Source: Gemmatimonadaceae bacterium (lineage in GTDB: Bacteria; Gemmatimonadota; Gemmatimonadetes; Gemmatimonadales; Gemmatimonadaceae). Taken from it: DNA of 9,083 bases. The stretch covers positions 1 to 9,083 of the forward strand of contig JANWKK010000219.1 in the NCBI GenBank assembly GCA_025451425.1, read 5' to 3'. The translations under genes were made by a program, and so were the position numbers. The stretch's first letter is position 1, and the number at the start of each line of letters is the position of its first letter. The notes under the pieces are model-generated. The model did not search any database, had not been told where the DNA came from, and saw only the letters and a list, made by a program, of their open reading frames with translations. Below are positions 1 to 6,586 of this stretch, one piece after another.

Positions 1-278
1 CAGAGCCAGCGATGAGAGGCGAGACAAACAGCTCAGCGACGAGCGGAATTGATGCGAGGGGCCGGCCATAAATGCGCGACTTCAAACGCTCAAGTCCTGG
101 CAACGCGCGCACGCGCTTTCGACCGCGTTGCAGAAGCGCGCCAATGACATTGAGGCGCTGACAGCTGAGCTGAGGCCTCACCTCTCGTCGCTGGCTCTGA
201 TCGACTCAGGTAGCTCTCTGATTTCTGTTCGCTCGCAGCTTGCGTCTCGCCTCTTGGCTCACCGTATCGGGTGAGATG
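1..278. repeat. Palindromic GAG/CTC-rich element, left copy (truncated by window start)
   Basis: This is a partial copy of the long palindrome that is complete at 1736-1979. Its right arm at 205-278 matches 1906-1979 at roughly 60 of 74 positions by eye, both ending in GGGTGAGATG. An inner pair is visible within this copy: 1-19 pairs with 181-199 with a single mismatch (a T opposite G, so a wobble in RNA). The segment CGAGACAAACAGCTCAGCGA (20-39) also occurs in the other copy from about 1831, with one base different near its end. The outer left arm, expected to begin CATCTCACCC, should lie about 80 bases upstream of the window. The centre (about 53-172) is unlike the other copy and appears to hold a gene remnant. 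Similarity and pairing are read directly; calling it a mobile or MITE-like element is inference. Confidence 0.7.
72..172 (+). pseudogene. Remnant of a four-helix-bundle (S23 / rRNA intervening-sequence protein-like) gene
   Basis: ATG at 72 opens MRDFK, then the frame shifts by one base near 87-89 and continues as LKSWQRAHALS and, further on, ALTAELR. Joined across the shift this reads MRDFK(R)LKSWQRAHAL. That closely resembles the N-terminus of the bacterial four-helix-bundle family (S23, 23S rRNA intervening-sequence proteins, related to Avd of diversity-generating retroelements), remembered as MRDFRxLKVWQKAHEL. The family usually has about 115-130 residues; here only some 35 residues of likeness remain before the sequence runs into the right arm of the palindrome. 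The conserved RRA.SIPANIAEG block is absent. Frameshift plus truncation make it non-functional if the identification is right. The recognition is from family memory over a short stretch; chance resemblance in GC-rich DNA is possible. Confidence 0.45.
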
Positions 279-344
279 CCAACACGGGGAGTGGAAGAAG
301 GGCCTGATCCACCTCAATACACTCCACTAGCGGCGATGACTGCG

Positions 345-1610
345 ATGGAGATCATCCGCGATCCCCTCTGGAACAACATTGCCGTTGATGCGGTGGCGAT
401 GCGGCTCGTCGACACACCGGCATTTCAACGGCTGAGGTACGTCCGCCAGCTCGGCCTGGCGTTCCTGGTGTATCCCGGAGCAACCCACAGCCGGTTCGAG
501 CACGCACTCGGCACATATCATCTCGCTCGTCGGGCGCTCGCGCTGCTCGAAGAGGGCGGCGCTCTCGCGGGCATCTCGCGCAAAGCCTGCTCGACGATTC
601 GCATTGCCGCGCTGCTCCACGACATCGGCCACTATCCCTTCTCGCACGCGCTCGAGGAGATCGGCGCCCTGCACCACGAGGAAGTCGCGCGCCCGCTGAT
701 CACGGGCGGGGCCGTCGCCGACGCCTTGCGCGAGGCAATCGACGATGAGACACCTGACGAGATCATGGCGCTCATTCGCGGAGAAAGCCTCAGTCCTCTG
801 CAGCGACTGATTTCCGGATCCCTCGATCTCGACAAGCTCGACTACCTGCGCCGCGATGCGTTCATGTGCGGCGTGCCGTACGGCGAGATCGACGTCGATC
901 GCCTTTTGAATTCACTCACTGTGGTCGAGGGGGAGGACGGCGCCGAGATCGGCATCATCGAGAAGGGGCTCTCGGCACTCGAATCGCTGCTCTTCGCCCG
1001 GTACCAGATGTACCGGAATGTCTACTGGCATCACGCGGTGCGAAGCGCGACGGCGATGTACAAGCGTCTCGTCGAGGATGCGGTGAGCGCCGGCTCACTC
1101 AACGCGGCGACCTTGGCCGGCTTCACCGATGAGGGTTTGCTCCACGACCTGGCACGACGAGCACCGAGTCCGTTGCTCGTCGCGCTACGCGAACGCCGCC
1201 TCTTCAAGCGTGCCTTTCAGTGTCCCGCCGGCGACCTCCCGCCAGAAGCAGCGGAGTGGATCGCGGATGATCGAGGCGTCACGCGACGTGTCGAGGATGC
1301 GTTGGCCGCGGAGCTCGGGCTGAATCCGGGTGAGCTCCTGCTCGATTACCCGACGAAGACACAGATGCTGGGCCTGGACATTCCGGTGCAACGCCGCAAC
1401 GGCGACGTCTCTCGCCTTACGGCGCACGGCGAGGGCGCGATCAACCTGCCGAAGCTTGCCGAGGAATTCTACCGGTCCGCGCGATGGTTGCGAGTGTTCA
1501 CATGTCGTCCCGTTCAACTGCGTCGCGATCACGTGATCGATCTGGTTACGCGCTCGCGCGAGGACGTATGTGCCGCGATACTGCGGGGCCCACCGCTGTT
1601 GACGGGCTAG
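345..1610 (+). CDS. HD-domain phosphohydrolase, SAMHD1/YdhJ-like
   Basis: Likely a metal-dependent phosphohydrolase of the HD superfamily acting on nucleotides such as dNTPs, in the cytoplasm. From ATG 345 the protein has 421 residues. The HD metal site is complete: His53 in RFEH, His92-Asp93 in LLHDIGH, and Asp163 in LDLDKLDY. These three motifs have the spacing and surroundings of the SAMHD1/dGTPase-like group (RFEH, CHDLGH, DVDKWDY). The region after about 230 (NVYWHHAVRSA) matches the C-terminal half of YdhJ-type proteins. Start: ATG 345 (MEIIRDPLW) fits the family start as I know it; ATG 336 adds three residues, and more distant in-frame ATGs at 276 and 240 fall at the edge of or inside the repeat. 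No clear Shine-Dalgarno precedes either near start. The gene stands alone, bounded on both sides by palindromic repeats. The true substrate cannot be read from sequence. Confidence 0.9.
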   Translation: MEIIRDPLWNNIAVDAVAMRLVDTPAFQRLRYVRQLGLAFLVYPGATHSRFEHALGTYHLARRALALLEEGGALAGISRKACSTIRIAALLHDIGHYPFSHALEEIGALHHEEVARPLITGGAVADALREAIDDETPDEIMALIRGESLSPLQRLISGSLDLDKLDYLRRDAFMCGVPYGEIDVDRLLNSLTVVEGEDGAEIGIIEKGLSALESLLFARYQMYRNVYWHHAVRSATAMYKRLVEDAVSAGSLNAATLAGFTDEGLLHDLARRAPSPLLVALRERRLFKRAFQCPAGDLPPEAAEWIADDRGVTRRVEDALAAELGLNPGELLLDYPTKTQMLGLDIPVQRRNGDVSRLTAHGEGAINLPKLAEEFYRSARWLRVFTCRPVQLRRDHVIDLVTRSREDVCAAILRGPPLLTG

Positions 1611-1628
1611 CGCGCCCACGGCCAGGGG

Positions 1629-1735
1629 CTAGCGGACTGTAATCGAAATGGTCAGAGCAGAGATGAGCTGTGAGAGTTCGGTGAGCCGTGAGATCTCAGC
1701 GGTCAGTTCAGGCCATTTTTCGATCGCCGTCTTGG
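1629..1735. repeat. GAG/CTC-rich shoulder left of the right palindrome copy
   Basis: This stretch is built from short variants of GTGAG/CTCAG/CAGAG, like the arms of the adjacent palindrome. Bases 1708-1735, read as reverse complement, match the right shoulder of the left copy (279-307): both start CCAA.ACGG.GA and end GGCCTGA. On the minus strand the frame is open from 1738 to a TAG at 1629-1631 and reads a helical stretch (WPELTAEISRLTELSQL). I do not call a gene there, because repeats of this composition naturally give such open frames. Confidence 0.5.
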
Positions 1736-1979
1736 CATCTCACCCAGGACAGCGAGCCCAGAGGCGAGACGGAAGCCCTGAGCTCACAGAGATCAGAGAA
1801 CCACTTCAGCCGTCAGAGCCAGCGGCGAGACGCGAGACAAACAGCTCAGCGAGGAGCACTCGCGATTTGGCTGCTCTACCCATCTCTCGCGGCTGGTTCT
1901 CAGTGCTCAGGCAGTTCTCTGATCTCTGTAAGCTCTCAGCTTACGTCTCGCCTCTGGGCTCGCTGTCCTGGGTGAGATG
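1736..1979. repeat. Palindromic GAG/CTC-rich element, right copy (complete)
   Basis: An imperfect palindrome of about 244 bp fills the gap between two convergent genes. The outer 36 bp are a perfect inverted repeat: 1736-1771 against 1944-1979 (CATCTCACCCAGGACAGCGA...). A second perfect pair of 15 bp is ACAGAGATCAGAGAA at 1786-1800 against 1915-1929, and partial pairing continues towards a centre near 1855-1885. It carries no credible gene. It shares arms and the inner CGAGACAAACAGCTCAGCGA block with the left copy at 1-278. Transcribed from either strand it would fold into a very long hairpin, which could stop transcription from both convergent neighbours. Its size is well above REP/BIME units, which are about 20-40 nt per palindrome. 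A miniature non-autonomous mobile element is my inference. Confidence 0.8.
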
Positions 1980-2008
1980 AGTGAATGCGACATCGAAGGG
2001 TCCGAAGC

Positions 2009-2030
2009 CTTTAGCCCTTTGGCTTTAGTA
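2009..2030 (-). terminator. Possible weak hairpin downstream of the hydrolase gene
   Basis: On the minus strand, about 15-20 bases after the TAG of the hydrolase gene, AAGCC and GGCTT can pair around an 11-base loop (AAAGGGCTAAA). The stem is only 5 bp and no T-run follows, so this is a poor intrinsic terminator. The large palindrome just beyond it may do the job instead. Confidence 0.2.
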
Positions 2031-2042
2031 CGTGCCCCTCGC

Positions 2043-3869
2043 CTAACGCTTCGGCACGAACGTCAACGTTGGCCGCGGCGACGGCTGGATCAACTTGAGG
2101 CTCTTCACGTCGCCATTCGCCATCTCATACTCGACGAAGAACCCAGCCGGCACGTGGTTGCCCGTCATGCGGAATCGCGTCGGTGAGTCGGCAAGGAGCG
2201 TGTACACCGGCTGACCCGGTACGGTCAGCTTCAACTCGCCGTCGTAGGTCACGTCGATCGTCAGCGCGGGCGTCTCGGATACGAACTTCCCCGTCAGCTT
2301 TCCGGCGTCGGTCGCCGCGAGCGCGATCTTGCGGGTCGTGTCGGGAGCGTCAGGCCGCCGGTTGAAGGTGCCGATCCCCTCGAAGTCGACGCTCTTGACC
2401 TTGCCGTCTGCACCTAACGCGAACGTCACGAAGTTCGGGCCCAGCGCCCGGTTGTTCCACTTCGCGCGGAACGTGTCATAGTGCCAGTGCTCAAGCTCTC
2501 CGTCGAACGCGGTGCCATACGACATCTTGAGCACGCCATTCGCGAAACGAACCGACGCGTCGCCGTACATGCTGTCGCTGTACACGCCCACGTACTGGTC
2601 GAGCGAGACTGACGGCTTCGTGCCCACCGCACGCTGAGCGAGACGCTTCTGCTCGGCCTCCTTCGCCTGCGCGCGCAGCTTGCCGATCTGCTTGAGAGCT
2701 TCGCCGCTCCAGTCGCGCGGCGGCTCATTGAGCAGCGCGTCGATCACACGGTACAGCGCGATCGTCGGAACCGGCGAGCCGTTCGCATTCGTGAGGATCA
2801 CCATGCCCAGTTTCTCTTCCGGCATCACCGCGACCATGGCGCTCATCCCGTCGATGTTGCCGCCATGTTGATCGAGCTCGCGGCCGCGGTAGTCCTGTAG
2901 GAACCAACCCATGCCATACGCTTCGAGGTGGGTGTACGGATTTGACTGCTTCGCGTCCGCGCCGAGGGGAATCGTCATCTGCGCGGTGTGTGTCTCGCCG
3001 AGCGCCGACGCGCTGACGAGCGATTTGCCGTTGACGCTTCCCTGCGCGAGCTGAAAGCGTACCCACTTGATCATGTCCGACACGTTCGAGTTGATCGAAC
3101 CCGCCGGGCCAATGTTGTCGATGTTGTGCCAGGGAACGACGATCAGCGTGTCGTTCACTTCCATATGAGGCGTCGCGACGTTGGTTTTGCCGGCGAGGTC
3201 CCGAGTCGAGGTATTGGTCTCCGCCATGCCTAACGGCGTGAAGATGCGCTCGCGCACGAGATCGTCCCAGGATTTCCCAGCTACGTGCGCCACGGCCTGG
3301 CCGGCGGCGAGGTACATGATGTTCTGGTAGCCGAAGTGCGAGCGCACGCTCCACGTCGGCTTGAGAAACCGCACGCGGCGCAGGATCTCGTCGCGGTCGT
3401 AGTCCGTCCCATACCACATCAGGTCGCCGCGCTCGAGGCCGCTGCGGTGGGTGAGCAGATCTCGCAGCGTGAGCTCGCGCGTGACATACGGATCGAACAT
3501 CTGCAGGCTCGGCAGATATGCCGTCGCTGGATCGTCCCAGCGCATCTTGCCTTGATCGACCATCATCGCGGCGAGCGTTGCCGTGAACGCTTTGGAGCTG
3601 GAACCGATAGCGAAGAGCGTATGCTCATCGACCGGTTGCGTGGTGCCCATCGTTCGCGTGCCGTAGCCCTTCATGAGCACGATCGAATCGTTCTTGACGA
3701 CGGCGATCGCGAGGCCGGGCACCTTCCAATCCTGCATCGCTTTCGCGATGTACTGATCGAATCCCGCGAGTGACGGCTTGGCAGCTGGTTTCTGTGCGAG
3801 AGCCGGCGCGGCACAAGCCACGGCGGCAGCGGTGTAGGCCGTGCGCAATACGGAGCGACGCATTTGCAT
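2043..3869 (-). CDS. Exported serine beta-lactamase-fold hydrolase with DUF3471-type C-terminal region
   Basis: A class C beta-lactamase/DD-peptidase/esterase-fold serine hydrolase of 608 residues, probably periplasmic. All three active-site elements are present: SSSK at 90-93 (FAIGSSSKAFTA), the Tyr-x-Asn motif YQN at 181-183, and HGG at 335-337 in place of KTG. The catalytic domain spans about 35-383. A DUF3471-like beta domain (DQYVGVYSDS) follows at about 420-505, then a further beta-rich tail. The N-terminus is a signal sequence: RR, a short hydrophobic stretch, and cleavage plausibly at ALA-Q (25/26); a lipoprotein cut at AVA-C is a weaker option. Start: ATG 3869 has GAGGT six bases upstream. 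The frame is open to 3980, but that extension crosses the inverted repeat and lacks a signal. Such proteins are more often peptidases or esterases than antibiotic resistance enzymes; the substrate is not readable here. Confidence 0.9.
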   Translation of the reverse strand: MQMRRSVLRTAYTAAAVACAAPALAQKPAAKPSLAGFDQYIAKAMQDWKVPGLAIAVVKNDSIVLMKGYGTRTMGTTQPVDEHTLFAIGSSSKAFTATLAAMMVDQGKMRWDDPATAYLPSLQMFDPYVTRELTLRDLLTHRSGLERGDLMWYGTDYDRDEILRRVRFLKPTWSVRSHFGYQNIMYLAAGQAVAHVAGKSWDDLVRERIFTPLGMAETNTSTRDLAGKTNVATPHMEVNDTLIVVPWHNIDNIGPAGSINSNVSDMIKWVRFQLAQGSVNGKSLVSASALGETHTAQMTIPLGADAKQSNPYTHLEAYGMGWFLQDYRGRELDQHGGNIDGMSAMVAVMPEEKLGMVILTNANGSPVPTIALYRVIDALLNEPPRDWSGEALKQIGKLRAQAKEAEQKRLAQRAVGTKPSVSLDQYVGVYSDSMYGDASVRFANGVLKMSYGTAFDGELEHWHYDTFRAKWNNRALGPNFVTFALGADGKVKSVDFEGIGTFNRRPDAPDTTRKIALAATDAGKLTGKFVSETPALTIDVTYDGELKLTVPGQPVYTLLADSPTRFRMTGNHVPAGFFVEYEMANGDVKSLKLIQPSPRPTLTFVPKR

Positions 3870-3933
3870 TGGGTACCTCGAGGAGGGAAGTCGAACGCGG
3901 CGCGGCCAATATTGTGCCTCGCGCGGCGACGCG

Positions 3934-4003
3934 GAAGTTGGAAGCAGGCGATTGTGTTCCGGCCTGCGAAGAAAGGCCACGTTCTTCGCCTGCTTCCAAC
4001 TTC
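3934..4003. repeat. Perfect 18-bp inverted repeat with 34-nt structured loop
   Basis: GAAGTTGGAAGCAGGCGA at 3934-3951 is perfectly inverted at 3986-4003 (TCGCCTGCTTCCAACTTC). The loop has its own hairpin, GGCCT/AGGCC (3961-3965 with 3974-3978). An alternative 8-bp pairing is GCGAAGAA (3966-3973) with TTCTTCGC (3982-3989), which would compete with the main stem. It lies 15 bases after the stop of the 62-residue gene and 64 bases before the hydrolase start, on the same transcribed strand, so it could end the upstream operon or shape the hydrolase leader. No T-run follows either arm, so it is not a classical intrinsic terminator. GAAGTTGGAAGC-type repeats are, in my memory, dispersed in genomes of this kind. 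Confidence 0.75.
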
Positions 4004-4018
4004 GAGTCTTGTACGATC

Positions 4019-4207
4019 CTAGAGCGCTCCCTGTTCCAACGGCCGCTCGCGCCCTCTCGCCTCGGCAAGCTTCCTCGCAATGCCTCGATAGAACGCAGCG
4101 TCATCGCGGCGTCCTTCCTCCTCGAGGCTCAGCGAAGCGCGCTCGAGCGCGTAGAGGATGTTTCCGAGATAGAGCTGCGCAATGCTCGCGACCGTCTCGT
4201 CCGTCAT
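4019..4207 (-). CDS. Orphan 62-residue protein, translationally coupled to the PP2C gene
   Basis: I do not recognise this protein. Its ATG (4205-4207) overlaps the phosphatase TGA (4204-4206) as ATGA, the classic sign of translational coupling, so it is probably real despite its size. It ends at TAG 4019-4021. The sequence is predicted mostly helical and amphipathic (LYLGNILYALERASLSLEEE, then a charged stretch with AAFYRGIARKLAEA), ending in a polar tail with RGRERP. No signal peptide, membrane segment, Cys or His cluster is seen. The alternation of hydrophobic positions would suit a two-helix hairpin that docks on a partner. Its position as third gene after FHA and PP2C suggests a partner or regulator of that pair; this is inference from context only. 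Confidence 0.65.
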   Translation of the reverse strand: MTDETVASIAQLYLGNILYALERASLSLEEEGRRDDAAFYRGIARKLAEARGRERPLEQGAL

Positions 4208-5004
4208 TGCGGGCGCTGCTGCGACGGTATCGGAGTGGTGGGTGTGTCCGAGCCCGTGCTGTCCACGTCCGCAATCTCCACGACGATCGCGGTGATGTTG
4301 TCGAGCCCTCCGCGCCCATTCGCTTCCGAGATCAGCTGGTGCACCTTGCGATCGGGCGTCGTGCGCGAGATGAGCAGTGTCTGCAACCGCCGATCGTCGA
4401 CCATACCGGTGAGGCCATCACTCGCGACGAGGAAGACATCGCCGACCTTCGCCTCGCCGCGATACACGTCTGGTTCGACATCGGGACTCGCGCCGACGCA
4501 TCGCGTGATGACGTTGCTATACGGGTGGTAGCGCGCCTGCTCCGGCGTAAGGAACCCGGCGTCGACCTGCTCCTGCACGTACGAGTGATCCTTCGTCAGC
4601 TGCGTGAGCGCTCCATCGCGAAGCAGATAAACGCGCGAATCGCCAACCTGGCCGATGAGGTATCGGCGTCCGGCAACGATGAGCACGGACACGGTCGTAC
4701 CCATGCCCTGCTTGTCGACCTCGATCAGCGTTCGCTCGTGGATCTTTCGGTTCGCGTTCTTCAGGGCGTCGGTGATTTGTCGATCGACGCCGTTTGTCTC
4801 GAGATCGCGAATCCCCGTGAGATCCCGCTGTACGATTTGTACGGCCATTTCGCTCGCGACTTCGCCGGCAGCGTGACCGCCCATTCCATCGGCAACGATG
4901 AAGAGGCCGCGCTTGTCGTCCGCCTCCGCCGCGAAATTGTCTTCGTTGCCGGAGCGGATCATTCCGACATCGGTCCGAGCAGCGTGAAGCAGACGCACTA
5001 TCAA
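4204..5004 (-). CDS. PP2C-type Ser/Thr protein phosphatase (Stp1/PrpC-like)
   Basis: A cytoplasmic Mn/Mg-dependent phosphatase that removes phosphate from Ser/Thr; 266 residues, close to the 240-260 of bacterial Stp/PrpC. The motifs are complete: RSGNEDNF at 17-24 (Asp22), VADGMGGH at 37-44 (Asp39, Gly40), GTT at 102-104, GDSRVY at 121-126, the flap-side stretch ending TRCVG at 167-171, ASDGL at 194-198 (Asp196), and GGLDNIT at 232-238 (Asp235). No transmembrane segment is seen, unlike some PstP proteins. The annotated start is a TTG at 5004, four bases after the FHA stop; a GTG at 4998 is an equal candidate (two residues shorter). Neither has a strong Shine-Dalgarno, so re-initiation from the FHA gene is likely. 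Pairing with an FHA protein fits a Ser/Thr phospho-signalling module whose kinase lies elsewhere. Confidence 0.93.
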   Translation of the reverse strand: MIVRLLHAARTDVGMIRSGNEDNFAAEADDKRGLFIVADGMGGHAAGEVASEMAVQIVQRDLTGIRDLETNGVDRQITDALKNANRKIHERTLIEVDKQGMGTTVSVLIVAGRRYLIGQVGDSRVYLLRDGALTQLTKDHSYVQEQVDAGFLTPEQARYHPYSNVITRCVGASPDVEPDVYRGEAKVGDVFLVASDGLTGMVDDRRLQTLLISRTTPDRKVHQLISEANGRGGLDNITAIVVEIADVDSTGSDTPTTPIPSQQRPQ

Positions 5005-5008
5005 CTCG

Positions 5009-6445
5009 TCAGCTCTTCAAGAGGTAAAAAGCAACAGCGACAGCGGCGAGCAAAATGAGGACCCACTTCCATGTCGAACTTGCCGTGCGCGCGGGCTCCG
5101 CGACAGGCGCGGGCTTGGCCTGGACAGTCGGTCGAGGCTGACGCGGCGGAAGCTTGCTGCGATCTATCGGCGTCTGCGCAATCGCACGCGTACTCTTCGG
5201 CGCCGGCACCGGGACATCTGCCGGTCGGAAGGTCAGCTTCACCCCACCGAAACGCACGTCCGGTGCGCCATCGAGTCGTCGCTCGTGCGTCAAGCGCGAG
5301 CCGCCGACATACGTACCATTCGTCGACGCGAGGTCGATGAGATACCAGCCATCCTCTCGTCGCTGCAACTTGGCATGGATGTCCGAGACGCTGTCGTCGT
5401 CGATGACAACATCGTTGTGCGAGCCACGTCCGACGTGCGCGAGAGGAACTCGAATTTCATAACGCTTGCCGCGCGACACACCCTCGTTGATCACCTCGAG
5501 AGTCGCCAGGAGGGGTCGCGAATCGACAGCGGCAGCAGGCGGAGCGGATGCCGATGGCGACGCCGGAGGTACAGTTGCAATTTCGTCCGGAACCGCGGCA
5601 ACACGCAGCGTCGACTCAGCCGACCCGGCGGCCGCCGCAGCAGCGGCCGGGATCGGTGTCGCAGTCTGACCTGTCGTCGATTCAGCTGCGTGTTCGTCGC
5701 GCGCACTCGACGCAGCCGGAGCCAGTGGGGCCGGCGGGTTCGGCGTCAGCGGCATGGCTCCAGCCGGCATCGTCGCGGCCGGCATCGTACCCGAGATGAT
5801 CACGTCGGCGTAAAAGCGAAATTCCTCGCTGCCCACGCGAACGACATCCGATCGATTGAGCATCTGCGACTGCAGCACGCGAACGCCGTTCACGTACACG
5901 CCATTCGTGCTGTGATCGTGCAGTAAATATCCGCGTTCCGACGGAAGAATTTCAGCGTGCCGACGCGAGACTTCGTTCTGCGCGACGACGACGTCGGAGC
6001 TTGCATCGCGACCGATGGTGATCCCGCGCTCGGGCACGAGATACTCCTTTCCGTCGACGAGCGATACGAGTCGCCCACCGGAGCCGACCGTGGCACGAGG
6101 CGCCCCCGGACGCTTCTCGAGGATCGAGCGAACCTCGCTCTGCATGACGTGCCGCGTCGTTCCGCCTTTGGTGTCTTCGGCGTAGAAGATCTCACGCCCG
6201 GCGATCTCGATCTTGTCGCCGTGCATCAGGGGCGTGGGCTCCGCGCCGAGCGGAACGCCGTTCACCTTCACCGCGGCGTCGCCACTCCGTTGGATCACCG
6301 ATTGACCCTCGGCGAAATCGATCACCGCCTGCGTCCCCGTGCGTTCATCGTCTGAAATCCGAATGTCGACGTCGGCACCGCCTCCGAGTCGCGTCTTGCC
6401 AGGCCCGAGCGTGTGTTGACTGTCATTGATTCGGAGGACCGGCAT
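5009..6445 (-). CDS. Tri-FHA, C-terminally membrane-anchored phosphothreonine-recognition protein
   Basis: 478 residues from ATG 6445. Three FHA-type modules are separated by low-complexity linkers. Module 1 (about 1-90) keeps the fold-like VNG...GDKIEIAG end but has TGTQAV where SxxH should be, so it probably does not bind phosphothreonine. Module 2 (about 123-215) is canonical: GR at 145-146, SRRH at 160-163, STNG at 179-182. Module 3 (about 314-407) has GRG at 339-341, SDIH at 354-357 and STNG at 374-377. An Ala/Pro-rich linker (about 220-310) and a Pro-rich basic linker (about 410-455) flank module 3. The C-terminus is a single hydrophobic helix (WVLILLAAVAVAFYLL, about 461-476) ending in KS, a tail anchor with the FHA modules in the cytoplasm. 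The frame is open to 6625, but that part crosses GC-rich hairpins and has no domain; ATG 6445 begins the first FHA-like strand. Shine-Dalgarno is weak. Confidence 0.88.
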   Translation of the reverse strand: MPVLRINDSQHTLGPGKTRLGGGADVDIRISDDERTGTQAVIDFAEGQSVIQRSGDAAVKVNGVPLGAEPTPLMHGDKIEIAGREIFYAEDTKGGTTRHVMQSEVRSILEKRPGAPRATVGSGGRLVSLVDGKEYLVPERGITIGRDASSDVVVAQNEVSRRHAEILPSERGYLLHDHSTNGVYVNGVRVLQSQMLNRSDVVRVGSEEFRFYADVIISGTMPAATMPAGAMPLTPNPPAPLAPAASSARDEHAAESTTGQTATPIPAAAAAAAGSAESTLRVAAVPDEIATVPPASPSASAPPAAAVDSRPLLATLEVINEGVSRGKRYEIRVPLAHVGRGSHNDVVIDDDSVSDIHAKLQRREDGWYLIDLASTNGTYVGGSRLTHERRLDGAPDVRFGGVKLTFRPADVPVPAPKSTRAIAQTPIDRSKLPPRQPRPTVQAKPAPVAEPARTASSTWKWVLILLAAVAVAFYLLKS

Positions 6446-6472
6446 CGAGTTACGGTAGCGCGGCGGACCAGA

Positions 6473-6526
6473 TCGCGCGCGGAGGGCGCGCGACCCTATG
6501 GAGCTGCGAGCGCAGCGAGCAGGGTC
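6473..6526. other. Two consecutive GC-rich hairpins in the FHA gene leader
   Basis: TCGCGCGC (6473-6480) and GCGCGCGA (6486-6493) form a perfect 8-bp stem with a GGAGG loop. Next to it GACCCT (6492-6497) pairs with AGGGTC (6521-6526), enclosing GCTGCG/CGCAGC (6503-6508 with 6511-6516); the two structures share two bases. They lie 28-81 bases upstream of the FHA start on the transcribed strand. They could be leader structure or part of a dispersed repeat; no T-run argues against simple termination. Confidence 0.5.
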
Positions 6527-6586
6527 GGCAGAAACTACGCCAGCCACCCCGACACTCGCAAGCGGCGAGAAATGCGATAGTTGACT

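Noticed and set aside
1..335. A diversity-generating retroelement, because the remnant is Avd-like
   Set aside because: No reverse transcriptase, template or variable repeat is present; the S23-type four-helix family is much broader than DGR Avd proteins.
240..344. HD protein starting at ATG 240 or 276
   Set aside because: ATG 240 lies in the repeat arm and ATG 276 at its edge, and the extra residues show no conserved pattern; 345 (or 336) fits the family start.
2043..3869. Antibiotic-resistance beta-lactamase
   Set aside because: The DUF3471-type C-terminal region, HGG third motif and length of 608 residues fit the broad peptidase/esterase branch; resistance cannot be claimed from the fold.
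3870..3980. N-terminal extension of the beta-lactamase-fold hydrolase to 3980
   Set aside because: The extension reads through an inverted repeat and would bury the signal peptide; GAGGT before ATG 3869 supports the shorter form.
3841..5058. Long open frame (405 residues) on the plus strand
   Set aside because: It runs antisense to the PP2C gene and across the inverted repeat, is Arg-rich with no domain, and is a shadow of high-GC codon usage.
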